A stretch of DNA of 64,000 nt from contig JAGTXX020000009.1 in NCBI GenBank assembly GCA_019044685.2, positions 248,001 through 312,000 of the forward strand, given 5' to 3'. Below the pieces are notes generated by a model. It saw only the letters and a program-made list of their open reading frames with translations, was not told the origin of the DNA and searched no databases. Origin of the DNA: Nannochloris sp. 'desiccata'. Taxonomy: Eukaryota > Chlorophyta > Trebouxiophyceae > Chlorellales > Chlorellaceae. Made by a program: the position numbers and the translations under genes. Of the stretch, positions 31,193-42,434 are shown one piece after another. The first letter of the stretch is position 1, and each line of letters begins with the position of its first letter.

Positions 31193-32960
31193 TTAATTAC
31201 GTCTCATATTAAGTCCAGCCCTCAACACTTCATCCACCAATAGCAATTGTGATGCAATCACAGGCGCACTCTGTACAATCTGTCTCTTCACCAAGTAATT
31301 ATCAAAAACTCCTGACAAGTGAGGATCGATAGGTTCACCCGTAGCAATGTCAAAGCCGACACAAGCCCCACCTTCATGTTCTTCACTCAACTTAATAATC
31401 GTTTCCTGAGGATCATACCCTGAATTTTCAGCAAGGATTTTAGGAACGCCAAGAAGCGCTTCAGCAAAGGCTTCAACGCCAAGTTTTGCTCTCCCGGAAA
31501 CGGTTTTAACAGTAACTGTTTTCAAATGGTGGGCAGCTGCGATTTCAAATGCACCTGCACCAGGGACGACAGTGGCATCTTCTAACGCGTTCTTCACTGC
31601 ACGAAGTCCATCACGAACTGCATCCTTAATCTGACCGATGGTGTAATCGTTAGGGCCCTTGACAAGGATGGTGCACGAGTGTGGGTTTTGAACATCTTCT
31701 ACAAAAGTGAATTTATCTTCACCGAGAACGTGCTCATAGACTAATCCAGCCTTTCCTAAACAATCTACATCCAGTTCTTCTACGGAGTTAATGGTTAACC
31801 CACCGCAGGCGAGCTGTAATCGTTCCATATTACGTTTCTTAGCACGACGGAGAGCTAATATCCCTTCTTTTGCCAACAAATCGAGTGATTGAGGATCAAT
31901 GCCTTTTTGATTAATAAGTAAAAAGCCTTTATCAGGGGTATCACACAATTTCCTCTTTAAATCAATAATTCTCTGCACTTTATCATCAACCACAGCACGC
32001 TCAGCAGCAACTAATTTTTCCCGCTGCTCTGCCGAAGAGTAAAAAAAACCAGAGTTGACCTCAGATTTCTCATATTCCAAGGAAATGTTGCAGTTGAGGA
32101 CATACGCGTTTTCAATGCGTTTCGGCATATCAGGATGACGAGATCCATGATCTAAAACGAGTCCACGAATCAATTTTGTGTCGGTATCTAGCTTATGTCT
32201 CATAGTCATTAACTCCACCATATAAAGATCAATCTCCTGCTCAGGCTTACGTACAGTCAACACCGCATCCACGACAATATCCGTCAGCTGATCAGCCAAA
32301 TTTTCACGTAATTTCGTGCGAAGAGCGGTGCGGGCAACGCAGCGAAGAGCTTCACGGTCATCGGTATCGATCTTTTCTTTAAAAGTTTCTAAGAATTCTA
32401 ATGTAGCGCGTTTAGAGAGATCGTATCCCTCGGCAATGATGCGAGGATGGACTCCGTCAGCGATGTAACGCTCTGCTTGTTTCATAAGCTCGCCAATGAA
32501 GATTACAGTAGAGGTAGTGCCGTCACCAGTGATGTCATCTTGCGCGACAGCAGTGCGCGCAATCATAACAGCAGTAGGGTTTTGAATTTGCATTTCACGA
32601 AGGAGAACGTTGCCATCTTTGGTGAGTTTGATATCTGCTAGTGGAATTGAGAATAACAAGAGTTAAGAGAAATATTGAGAACAAGTTAGCCGGCGAGTGA
32701 TCAACGTCAAGATTTGATTGATTTTTTCCTGCGAAAAAGCAGCAGCAAATCCCTAAATGCATTTCTCTCCCCACAATACACAGTAACACAATCTCCTACT
32801 TGCCTCCTGCACCGCCTACAAGCATTTTAATAGTGCCTTTGGGTCCCAAATTCGTTTTCATCACATCATAAAGACCTTTGGCAGCGTTGATATTCATAAA
32901 CAAGGCAGCGCCGCGGCCCATGACCTCAGCCTTGGCATTTAATGTCTTGACAGAAGACAT
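31193..32960 (-). CDS. CCT6: T-complex protein 1 subunit zeta (CCT6)
   Basis: Subunit of the cytosolic chaperonin TRiC/CCT, which folds actin, tubulin and WD40 proteins. Exon 1 is 32960-32804, the intron 32803-32635, exon 2 32634-31193, giving about 532 residues, the expected size. Exon 1 encodes [20 protein letters not shown] and [16 protein letters not shown]. Exon 2 continues [15 protein letters not shown] and [12 protein letters not shown], the group II chaperonin nucleotide motifs. The overall sequence fits zeta rather than the other seven subunits. The intron appears to start with GC (GCAAGT) rather than GT; this is the only join that gives the conserved [12 protein letters not shown]. 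Confidence 0.95.
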
Positions 32961-33560
32961 GATGCCCTGCAAACTAAAGCTCTACAGTAAAGCAGCCTTG
33001 ATCACTTCGTTGACTTCTTGGATCGAAAAGGTGGTCAGACCTCTTTGGTGGCGGCTTTGCGTGTGTTGGGCAGGTTAATAATGTTATGCAGATTATGTTC
33101 TGATGTGAAATGGCGCCAAACTGTAAGAAATAAAAAATTCTTTTTGACAAATAGGTCGCTTTGTGACCCAGGCGATGTTCGAAAATGCAAAATAGCAGCG
33201 CTCTGTGTGGATTTCAAGTGTTTTGCAATCCTCAATCAGGCATATCTAATGCAATTTATGCATCTTTATGGTGCTTGAATAGCTGCCGAACGCTTTCAGA
33301 GTGCTCGGAAGAGCCTTCTATAGCATCCTTTGATTGCCATTTAGAAGAATCAGTTTCCTGGATGCTATTTTTGCAAACAAAACCGCTTCTATATTATCTA
33401 GAAAAATATATCAAAGTCAATTAACGACCATAAATATAGTTCAAGCCCTCTTGCCACTTAAATAAATAGGGGAAGCATTTGATTACGAGCGCATATCGTC
33501 CAAGAGACGTGCATTCGATTATAAAGCCATAGTTAAATTCTGATATATCAGAGGAAGACA
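32961..33560. other. Divergent intergenic region
   Basis: About 600 bases between CCT6 and the CXC-domain gene, expected to hold both promoters. Short frames on both strands have no protein-like features, and no RNA gene was recognised. Confidence 0.5.
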
Positions 33561-35274
33561 ATGGATCCGGGTGGTAAGTCATTTACTCTTTGTGGGTATT
33601 GATCGAATGCAAATGCGAAATGTCTGGCTCTTTCTCACACCCATATCCCCTTCTTTCTCTGTAGGCGCCAACCCTCGTGGATTTGGAGCTCCTCTCTCAA
33701 TAGATCAATCGCAGGAGCAACAGCAGCAGCAACAGCATATTGCAACACTTCCCCAACAGCAGCAACTAGGCGCTGGGGTGGTCGGAGCAGCTCAAGCTCC
33801 AGCTGGACAACCACAACTAATGCACCCTGTCCTTGCCGCAATCAATCCAGCCATGCAGCAAGCACCCGCATATCAATTCTCACGCCCCGCTACTGCAGCA
33901 GGTGGAGTCGCCACTCCAATGGCTCAGCCTTTCTACTTCCCCGGCATGCAACAATTTGCCGCTGCTGGCATCGGGGGTATGGCGCCGCCACCTCGCCCTC
34001 GATCTAAAGGTAACAAAGCAGGGGGCGGCGTTGGAACCGACAAAAAACAGTGCAATTGCAAAAACTCACGGTGTTTAAAACTATACTGTGAATGCTTTGC
34101 TTCGGGTAGGTACTGTGACGGGTGCAACTGCAACAACTGCTGCAATAACAGGACCAACGAGGATAAACGCCAGTCCGCTATAGAAGCCATCTTAGATCGT
34201 AACCCCAACGCATTCCGTCCTAAAATTGCTGATGAAGCGGATGAAGGGATGGCAGCGCTTCCAAACGCTCGACACAACAAGGGCTGCAATTGCAAAAAAT
34301 CCGGCTGTTTGAAAAAGTATTGTGAGTGCTTCCAAGCTGGAATTGTCTGTTCAGAAAACTGCAAATGCATCGATTGCAAGAATTTTGAAGGTAGTTCTGC
34401 ACGGGCAATCATTCAGGCACACGACGCAAAACAAAAAAGTCAGAATAACAATCTGAGCGGATACACTGGAGGAGGTGGTGTTCGGGTTCATCCACTCGGT
34501 GCTATGCTCGGTGCTGCAAATTTAGCCGGCATTCCTGCTGGAGGTATTGGTTCCGATGCCGGTGGGACATTAACTGCAGCGAATGTGCAGGCAGCGCTAA
34601 GCCAAGGTATGAATCAATCACAACGCCAGCTGGCAGCAAAAGACGCCTTGAAAGAAGTTGTTTCTCCAGAAGTAGTTGATAAAATGTCGATGTTGTTAAT
34701 GATATTAGCAAATGAGGAAGCAGATAGAAGAGCCACTGCCGGTGAAAGTGATGATTCTGAACAGCCTCCACCACCAACAGAAGAAGGCATAGCACGAAGA
34801 AAGACGCTCTATGAAGAACAAGAACGGCTGGCCCTGACAGAATTTAGAGACACGTTACGGACAATAACACGAGTGGTGACTGACAAAGTACAAAAGAAAG
34901 TGACTGCAGTAAACGCAAAGCACCAAGCTATTGCCCATGCAATTGCAGCACAACAGGCACAGGCACATCAGCACGCGTTGCAACAAGCTCATGCAGCGGC
35001 AGCACAAATGGCTGTGGCGGCAGGTGGCACGATGCAACCTAATTTAGCTCAAGCGTATAGAGGAGGACCTATCCCACCAGGAATGCAGCCTGTATATTTG
35101 ATGCAGGGGGGTAGACCACAGCTGGTGTTGCTCCCACAGCAGGCATTGATGGCACAGCAGTTAGCGCAGCAGCAGCAATTGGCAGCCCAGCAGCAGCAGC
35201 AGCAGCAACAACAGCAGCAGCAACAGGCAATTCCGGTAAAGCAGGAAGGTCAGCATGATACAGAGATGCCTTAA
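33561..35274 (+). CDS. Tesmin/TSO1-like CXC-domain protein (LIN54-like)
   Basis: Nuclear DNA-binding protein with paired CXC domains, the family that includes plant TSO1/TCX and animal LIN54, which bind CHR-type promoter elements of cell-cycle genes. Exon 1 is only 13 bases (33561-33573), the intron 33574-33664 (GTAAGT...TGTAG), exon 2 33665-35274; about 540 residues. The two CXC modules are [19 protein letters not shown] (about 131-168) and [19 protein letters not shown] (about 209-248), joined by the conserved RNP-type linker (here [11 protein letters not shown]), which also marks the family. Gln-rich tracts occur near the N-terminus and in a CAG-repeat-encoded run at 35160-35230. The short first exon was chosen because it supplies an ATG in frame. 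Confidence 0.92.
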
Positions 35275-35556
35275 GCTGGTGGTGGTAATGGACGTGCTTA
35301 AAGAGCTATTTAATTTAAATGCTAACGTCAACCGACTCTTTACTTTTGTTCCCAAAGGATTACGAGCAATAAGCTTTTATATTATCTACCCCTTTCTTAG
35401 CTGTATAACCCCATTGAATTTGACTATCTATGTAGATAAATATAAATGCGCATAAATTTCTGTAATTATAACCTCACTACCAAGAAATAGCTTACTTTTT
35501 TAATTTTTCTGCGTCACATTGACGAGGGCAGTACAAAACATTGCTGGAAGGATTCT

Positions 35557-36528
35557 CTAATACAAAGTAAGCAATGCAAATGCAGTATACATCAATAAAC
35601 ACGGGTATAGAACGATTGAAAGCTGTCCTCGTAACGCAGGCGTTCTATGCACAAACAACCGTGCAGCTGTTTGAGATGACCAAATCACCGCCACCGCTGC
35701 AAACACCATCGCTACCACCGATCGTCTTGGCAACAGCAACGACCCTACAGCATGTAAAACCAAAGGTAATAAAGAATAGCCCATTAAACAGCAACAACTG
35801 TATAAATCCAAGGTTCCACTCTCTCCATCGTGTCCAGTAATGCTGCCTAGGATGAACCAAATAAGGCCAGAGCCAACGATAGTCCACCCAAGAATGTAGC
35901 CAAAATGAAGTTTCCCGACCTATAGAATAATTCAATTAAATAGATAGATATTTAGAGATCTATGATCATAGAGGGATGTAGACGACGATGGGTTGAGCCT
36001 ACTTCTGGATTGAAACATATTTATTTTTCGAGATTATTTTTTCTGAACGACAGAGAATCTTACCAAAAGATGGGCGATGCCGAGGCAGGCCATATAGACC
36101 AAGGGTCCTCCTAAATCAAGAGAATCTACATCATGGCCTGATAATCTAAATGTAAGGATTGATTTCGTGCGACTTAAGATGGCTGGGATATCTATTCCTA
36201 GCTCTGCATGAAGGAAAACACAAGAAGAATGAGAAGTTGGTGCCGCTGTCCAGAGAGAAGGATGATTAAAAAAAACAAATATTTCTATAAAGGGAATCAT
36301 AAAGGCAACCAAGGCCGCACCTTCTAGAAGAGGTGCTTCATCCTCAAATGTTCCATACTGTGCTCCACTGCTGGCAGCAAAGCTTTGCTCGTGATAGTTA
36401 AAATTGCTATATTGTTGTTGCTGTTGGGAACCAGATGAATACCACTCCACATTGGAGGCAGGTTGGGAGGCATACTGTGGGTCAGAATATCCTCTGCCCT
36501 GCGATGAATATATACCATACTCTGACAT
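35557..36528 (-). CDS. YIPF5: YIP1-family membrane protein, YIPF5-like
   Basis: Multi-pass protein of the ER and cis-Golgi that binds Ypt/Rab GTPases and supports vesicle transport. Three exons: 36528-36321, 36203-36064 and 35919-35557, with GT-AG introns 36320-36204 and 36063-35920; 236 residues. The N-terminal third is Tyr/Gln/Ser-rich and cytosolic. The family core reads FEDEAPLLEELGIDIP across the first join, then LDLGGPLVYMACLGIAHLLVGKLHFGYILGW across the second (in two parts), and four to five hydrophobic segments. The joins restore frame and conserved motifs, which supports the model strongly. It diverges from the APC15-like gene. Confidence 0.92.
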
Positions 36529-36866
36529 GATTGGTCAGTGTTCTATGGGCAAACTTTTTTTTATAATTAATTTTCTTGTTCAGGTAGTTGTTGTGATCAG
36601 CAACGTATCCAAGGGCTTTAAGGCTGGTCGCCTGGTGGTAAAACACCGTTATCTGATATAGAGGAAAACAAAAATTATGCAGAGAGTCACGCAGGGTTGA
36701 AAATAAGCTTTTTGGCTTGGCTACTTTTTTCAGCGGCCGCGGCACCACCTTTCTTTTCTGTTTGTCCCACTTGATTAGAGGCTCACCTCGCACTAGGCGT
36801 GTTTTTTAGTTCCTATAAACTGGTTTAGATGGTTCTGAGGAAGGCTCCCAGAGATTCTTTGCATCC
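36529..36866. other. Divergent intergenic region
   Basis: About 340 bases between YIPF5 and the APC15-like gene; presumed promoters, no clear motif. Confidence 0.5.
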
Positions 36867-37327
36867 ATGAACCATTTTTTTGTTCCTCAATTCATCCCTC
36901 GAACGTTGGATGAGCTGCCCCCAGAGCCTGATGAAGTAACTTCCCTTGTCTATTTAGAAGATTCGATTGCTAAAGAGGTGAGAATTGGGCTTTCCTGGTT
37001 GTAAGACTCCCAATTTATCCAGGAGAACATGAGTTAGTGATCTCAGACTGAACGATCACACATTTATTCTTAGTAGTAGTAGTAAATTCCTAACCGTCTT
37101 TCCCCCCTACGTTAATTCTCATACAGCTCAGCGCCATCCGCGACTATAATAGAAACGAACGCCCTCTTGGCCAGCCACCTCAAGCAGAAGAAGCCCCATC
37201 TGAGCCTGACGACGAAATCCCTCTCAACTCCCCTCCTGCAAGCGGAGGCTCCAGCGACGATTTTGGAAATTCTGAATCTGATGGTTTTGACCCCGATAAC
37301 GACGATGACGATGCAATGATTGCTTAG
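36867..37327 (+). CDS. APC15: Small acidic protein resembling APC/C subunit 15
   Basis: Two exons, 36867-36977 and 37127-37327 (intron GTGAGA...TACAG), join in phase 0 to give 103 residues; neither exon is a long open frame alone. The N-terminus FFVPQFIPRTLDEL and the middle DYNRNERPLGQPP resemble the PR-motif start and the NNLVPIGKP stretch of APC15, and the acidic C-terminus (FDPDNDDDDAMIA) also fits. APC15 promotes release of the mitotic checkpoint complex from the anaphase-promoting complex. The match rests on short motifs, so the family call is moderate, but a real gene is likely. It ends 18 bases before the SNM1 start codon on the same strand. Confidence 0.55.
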
Positions 37328-37345
37328 AAGCGCCTAAATATCAGT

Positions 37346-38752
37346 ATGGCATCGCAAGTAGAAAGTATCAAATGGGTTCCAGGCACCCGATTTATTGTCG
37401 ACGGGTTCCGATTTCAATCTCCAGAAAAATGCACTCGATATTTTCTAACTCACTGCCACAGCGATCACACTACAGGTTTAACTCCTAGTTCATTTAAAAC
37501 TGGATTTATCTACTGTAGCCACGTTTCGTATAGACTTCTTATCCATGATTTAAATATGAGACCAGACGTGTTGCGACCACTAGATCTCAATCGCCCCGTC
37601 ATCATCGATGGCGTTGAAGTAACGCCTATCTGTGCGAATCACTGCCCAGGAGCAGTCTGTTTTATCTTTCGGGTGCCTTCTATACAACCAGGTGCACCTC
37701 CTACAGTGATTTTGCATACTGGGGATTTTAGATGGTGCCCTATTAAACATGGACAGCACACCGGTTTAGTCGATGGCGTGGATATCTTGATGCTAGATAC
37801 TACATATTTACAGCCAAAGTGGACATTTCCACCTCAGGCGGAAGTTGTAGCACTCATGGCAGATATAATGCGTACAGAAAACGCAGGAAATAATAGCAAA
37901 ACGCTCTTTGTTTCAAGTAGCTACCATATAGGCAAGGAAAGAGCGTATTTAGGAGCCGCTAAAATTCTAAATTGGAAAGTTTGGGTCCCACCATCAAAGC
38001 GCAAAGTGCTAAATATCCTCGATTTACCTCAAGAATGGATGGAGTTACTTACCAACGATGAATATGAAGCACAGATTCATGTATATAGCTCTAAAGACGA
38101 CTTACATGAACAGGCATTAGCCGATAGAATTAATAATTTAAAAAGTAATTGGACAAAAGTATTTCTCTTCAAACCCACAGGGTGGACGTATAAACCCAGG
38201 AACGGAACCCGGGTGGATCCTAGTACAGTAGATCGTCGTGAAATAGGGTGCGTTACTATTATAGGTGTCCCATACTCTGAGCACTCTAGTTATCCAGAGT
38301 TGCAAGATTGTGTGAAAACGCTACGACCCAGAAAATTAATTCCGACAGTGAATGCCGGGGATGCGGTAAAGAGTAGAGCTTTGGTGGATAGATTGTGTGG
38401 ACTAATGGATTTGTCAGAAGATAAGACACGTCTTGATTCTTATTTTACTGGGAACTCAACAGGGAAAAGTTTAGAGGCCAATGGTGGTGATGACGGGCAA
38501 GGCAGTTGGAGGGGAAATGTTGATAGAAAGAGTCCTCTCGCCCTGCCGGAGAAACAAAAGAAAGATCAGCTGGTCGATTTGAGTACTGTAGATATAGAAG
38601 AGCAGAAACGGTTGCTGGAAGAAGCGGTAGCTCAGTCACAAGGCAGCAATAGAAAGCGCCAAGCTTCCTCCTCGGCAGAGAGGCAAGGCGACGGGCATCA
38701 AAGCTCTAAGCGTGAGAGCATATTGTCTTATTTTCGTAAGACTGCATCATAA
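37346..38752 (+). CDS. SNM1: SNM1/DCLRE1-type beta-CASP DNA nuclease
   Basis: Metallo-beta-lactamase/beta-CASP 5'-exonuclease for interstrand-crosslink or end processing in the nucleus. Single exon of 468 residues. Metal ligands: THCHSDHTTGL (about H36, H38, D40, H41), NHCPGA (about H99) and TGDFRW (about D127). VFVSSYHIGKE-like LFVSSSYHIGKERAY and VPYSEHSSYPEL follow, typical of the DRMBL part of SNM1A/PSO2. The large N-terminal zinc-finger region of SNM1A is missing, so the size is closer to SNM1B. The tail ends ESILSYFRKTAS, resembling a PCNA-interacting peptide without the leading Gln. The start is the first ATG after the APC15-like stop. Confidence 0.9.
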   Translation: MASQVESIKWVPGTRFIVDGFRFQSPEKCTRYFLTHCHSDHTTGLTPSSFKTGFIYCSHVSYRLLIHDLNMRPDVLRPLDLNRPVIIDGVEVTPICANHCPGAVCFIFRVPSIQPGAPPTVILHTGDFRWCPIKHGQHTGLVDGVDILMLDTTYLQPKWTFPPQAEVVALMADIMRTENAGNNSKTLFVSSSYHIGKERAYLGAAKILNWKVWVPPSKRKVLNILDLPQEWMELLTNDEYEAQIHVYSSKDDLHEQALADRINNLKSNWTKVFLFKPTGWTYKPRNGTRVDPSTVDRREIGCVTIIGVPYSEHSSYPELQDCVKTLRPRKLIPTVNAGDAVKSRALVDRLCGLMDLSEDKTRLDSYFTGNSTGKSLEANGGDDGQGSWRGNVDRKSPLALPEKQKKDQLVDLSTVDIEEQKRLLEEAVAQSQGSNRKRQASSSAERQGDGHQSSKRESILSYFRKTAS

Positions 38753-39090
38753 AATAGTACTTTTTCAATAGTTTAACGGATTAATAAAACTAAGGTTTTG
38801 TGTATTGTAAGTGAATGATGTAAATGCTAAAGGCTTGTGCTGGCTCGAGACGACAGGCTCCATCCACAGCATGCATGACTAGGCTACTAGGTTGCAATTT
38901 TGGTCACCATTGGCAACCATATTCTATCTAATTTGCATTATTATGACTGTAATCTAATGGTTTTATAGCTTATTAGAGGTCCAACTGCTGTCCAAGGCTA
39001 GAGTTGCCCATCTAAACCCTGTCCAATACCAAAATAAGGCCATCAATTTTGCTCTCAAGGGAAAAAGAATAATCTTCCCCTCTCTTAAAG
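38753..39090. other. Spacer between tandem genes
   Basis: 3' flank of SNM1 and promoter of the MBOAT gene. Nothing else recognised. Confidence 0.55.
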
Positions 39091-40498
39091 ATGCATCTTC
39101 TCCAATCCTCAAGCTATCTAAAGCGTCTCTGCCTATGGCAAATCGCCGTATGGAGCTCTGGATACTTCATTGCAACACAGCGTCACCGCCCTCCTGGCTT
39201 GTCTCGTCTCGCTCTCGCCACCTCCTTGGCCATCCTCAACTTCATCCTGCCTCTCCTATTCGACGGCCACGACGACGCCATGACGTCCATAATCGTAATT
39301 ATGACTACTGCATGTCTCTCTAACATTAAACTTCTTTCTTGGGCTATGAACCGGGGACCACTGGCAGAGACCTGGTTGACGAGAATGCAGTGCGCGGCTG
39401 TGTACGCGCTCACAGTAATACCTGCTAAAGAAAGAAACTTTGCTGAAAAGAATTTCCTAAATCCTGTGCCTGCTGAGACAAGGTCAGGGTTACTAATTAT
39501 AAAAATTATAGGTCTATGCATTGCCGTACCAGCGTATGCTCTGTGTATCGACCGTCTCCCTCACTTTCCCAGCGCTCTTTTACAAGGCAAGCTATGAGAT
39601 CTTTCGCTTCCTGTGACCGCGTTACTCTGCTCGGTTACTATCCTATCTATTTTTTCCTCTTGATTCTCAATCTGTTAACTCTCTTTTTCTCTACAGGCGT
39701 GTGTCAATATCTCTCAATGAGTTTCTTTATGGATGCTGCGTCTCTTCTTTTGTGGTATTTTTTGAAATTACCAACTGCTGCCAATTTCCGATTTCCCTAT
39801 GCATCCACCTCTCCAGCTGATTTTTGGAACCGACGCTGGAACTTACCTGTTAGCCAAGCTATGAGAGCATTGATTTATGACCCGTTCCTTGAAGGCAGGC
39901 TTATTAAACCCTTTGAAAAGGAGAAAGCCCCATCTTCTTCATTATCACGTAATAGCAATTCTAACCATAACACCAAGCTGCTAAGACGTGTCATTGGCGT
40001 ATTACTAGTCTTTTCAGTGAGTGGTATTGTGCATGAGATCATGTACTGGTACGTTACTGGCCATACGACTCGATCTGCACTGTGGCTTTGGTATTTCATT
40101 TTTTCCGGATTGATTGTAGTGGTGGAAGGTGCAGTAAAACAGCCATTAAGGAGAGCAGGGGTGCAGATACCGACATGGATACAGTGGATAGTAACCCAAT
40201 TTATGTGTAAGTTCTCTTGTCTGTCTTTCTCGCTCCTCACCGGGTTTCAGATTTAAAAAAAATTAAAAAGACTACTAGCTGTTTTGCTAATTTTGTTCTT
40301 CTTCTTTATTTCTTTTTCTTCCGTGCAGTTCAAAAGTTGATGGAGACCATGTGGTGGGTTCCAGCAGAAGAAGCGGATTTCCCAAACATTATTATGCAGC
40401 ATGTAAAGGAGGGCTGTATTGCACTGGACCAGCTAGGAGAGGACTTTGTCGGTTTTTTCAATTATGCAGTGTTCAAGCTCCAAGAAGCAAAGTACTAG
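39091..40498 (+). CDS. Wax-synthase-like MBOAT acyltransferase
   Basis: Probable membrane O-acyltransferase that esterifies fatty acyl-CoA to an alcohol or sterol in the ER. Three exons: 39091-39586, 39697-40206, 40329-40498; 391 residues. The wax-synthase motif DFWNRRWNLPVSQAM and the putative catalytic histidine in VSGIVHEIMYW are in exon 2, and several hydrophobic segments run throughout. The exon 1 donor seems to be GC (CAAG followed by GCAAGC); reading on instead meets a stop codon within three codons. Exon 2 ends ATGT before GTAAGT. The family includes plant wax ester synthases and related sterol or glycerolipid acyltransferases; substrate unknown. Confidence 0.82.
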
Positions 40499-40581
40499 TA
40501 AATTGTAAGCTGGAAGAGATTTTGCCACTAAGAATTACATATCTTCATATACCATGTAAACGATGACTGGTGCAATGCTCA

Positions 40582-41983
40582 ATGCGAGTAAAGCATTTTT
40601 CTCAAGAGGAGCAGCAGTTGGAAGTCGGCTCCGTCAGCGCTGCAAAAATAAGTTTTTCTTCAACTGCCGCTAGGCTCTCACAGACATCTTATTATATCCC
40701 ATCAAATTTAAAAAAGGAAGCAATGCACTACCTAAATCGAGCCTCCAGGACGCCTCCGGACGTGCGGACGAAACCTTTAAATGGGATTGATCAGTCTTTG
40801 AGAGTGAACATTGTCACGAGTCCACGTGCATTGGCGTTTCAGCATCAATCAAAATCTAGTCTTAGATGGGATCGCAGCCTACGGACCCTCAAAGATGCCC
40901 TAGGGAGTATATTTTCTCCGGCTAAAAACAGCAAGCGACGATCTCCGCCAGTTGCGATTACAGCTGTGCTTTTCCTACTACTTCTCTGGATATTCTGGTC
41001 ATTCATACTACCGATTATGGTGTTTGGCTTTGTTCCATTCCCTACGGGCTACCCCTGGGGCAACCTTAGGTACCTTATATATCAACATTTCATTTTCTAA
41101 AATTCTTGCTACCCACCGCTTTGCACCTCTCTAAAATCATATTCATACTCATTTTTTTGTGTCAATAAGCTACGTACTTTCCTCCTCCTGCAGACGAACA
41201 TGGGTACGTGTGCGGTTTGGTTATCAGATAACGGCAGACGCTCAGAGAGCATCCAAACTCCCTCGCTACAACCCTTCCCTCCTTTTTTCAACAACAGAAA
41301 TTGACAGCCCCGTCACCACCACTGCAGCCCTAGAAATCTTTGTAATCTCCTTACCGGGGTCAATGGAACGCAGATCTAGCGTAGAACAACAAATGAAAAC
41401 ACAGAATATTAATTTTAGATGGTGGGATGCAGTCGATGGCTCTCAAATATTGCCAGAAGATGAAGTACGATGGTACAGCAGCGGAAAGCGCCTGAGAGAA
41501 TTTTTACATAGTGAGCCAGGTAGCCATTCATATAGAAAAGCAGCATGTGATTTATCCCATCTACGTATTATGCATGATATGGTAGCATCTGGACGTGAAG
41601 TTCAAGTAGTATTTGAAGACGATATGCAGTTTACAAGTAACAATTTTGTAGCAGAGTTGAATGCGACGATGAGTGCCTTGCCCGCAGATTGGGATGTTTT
41701 GTGGCTTAATCACGGCGGTCCTATCCTTCGAAACCCGAAAAACTTAGCTGGTTGGGTTGGGAGAGGTGTTAGAATGTTTTTAGACAACTCAGTTACCGTT
41801 GGAATGGTTTATAAGAGATCTTTTGCACTGCGAATTCTTAATGACGCTCAGATAGGGAATAAGGAAATTGATAATTTGATGAATGATGTAGGCCAGTTGG
41901 GTTTGGTGAGAGCGTATATAGCAGATCCGCCATTGGTGAAGATCCATGAAGCTGGATTTGCTAGCCAAATTGATATTGATTAG
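40582..41983 (+). CDS. Glycosyltransferase family 25-like protein, type II membrane
   Basis: Exon 1 is 40582-41069, the intron 41070-41193 (GTACCT...TGCAG), exon 2 41194-41983; about 425 residues. A single hydrophobic segment near residues 130-160 (ITAVLFLLLLWIFWSFILPI) follows a basic cytosolic stretch, as in Golgi type II enzymes. The luminal domain has IFVISLPGSMERRSSVEQQM, WWDAVDG, the SHLRIMHDMVASG segment, VVFEDDMQF (the metal-binding acidic motif) and DWDVLWLNHGG, the order of GT25 (LPS galactosyltransferases, collagen Hyl galactosyltransferases). Sugar and acceptor are unknown. The first in-frame ATG was chosen. Confidence 0.85.
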
Positions 41984-42434
41984 AGTTCTAATAGGTATAG
42001 TGTTTCTTAAGAAGAAAAAGGAGAGCGCGGTCGTAGAGAGAGAGCGGTCGGTGCAGTGGTGATTTAGCAAGCTCCAAATCTCTAATGCTGACTGTTGTTG
42101 GTGTTAACTGATTGTTTTTTAACTGCGTTTTGTATCTTTATGTTATTGTAACGAATTGCTCAAGCGCTAGAACAAAAGAAAAAGATGGCCAGTGAGGAGT
42201 CATCCAGTTGCTCTGCAGCGGCAGCGCCTTTTTAGTTTGAAATAAAAACGATGTATTATCATAGCCAAGGTCAAAATGGCTTGTTCAAATTTCATTTATC
42301 TTCAATACTCGTAGACTTAATTCGCCTAATTGATATATTATGCTAAAATGAGACTTGAATAGACTATTAATTATTGCTAAATCAAGATTTCAGTTAGATA
42401 ATGCCGACGTTTCTAGGAAGCAGCTGAAGAAACG
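41984..42434. other. Spacer between tandem genes
   Basis: AT-rich 3' and 5' flanks of the two glycosyltransferase genes; a short GA-rich run near 42020-42050. No gene recognised. Confidence 0.55.

Noticed and set aside
42185..42235. Short ATG frame (MASEESSSCSAAAAPF) in a spacer
   Set aside because: Only 16 codons, nothing to support translation.
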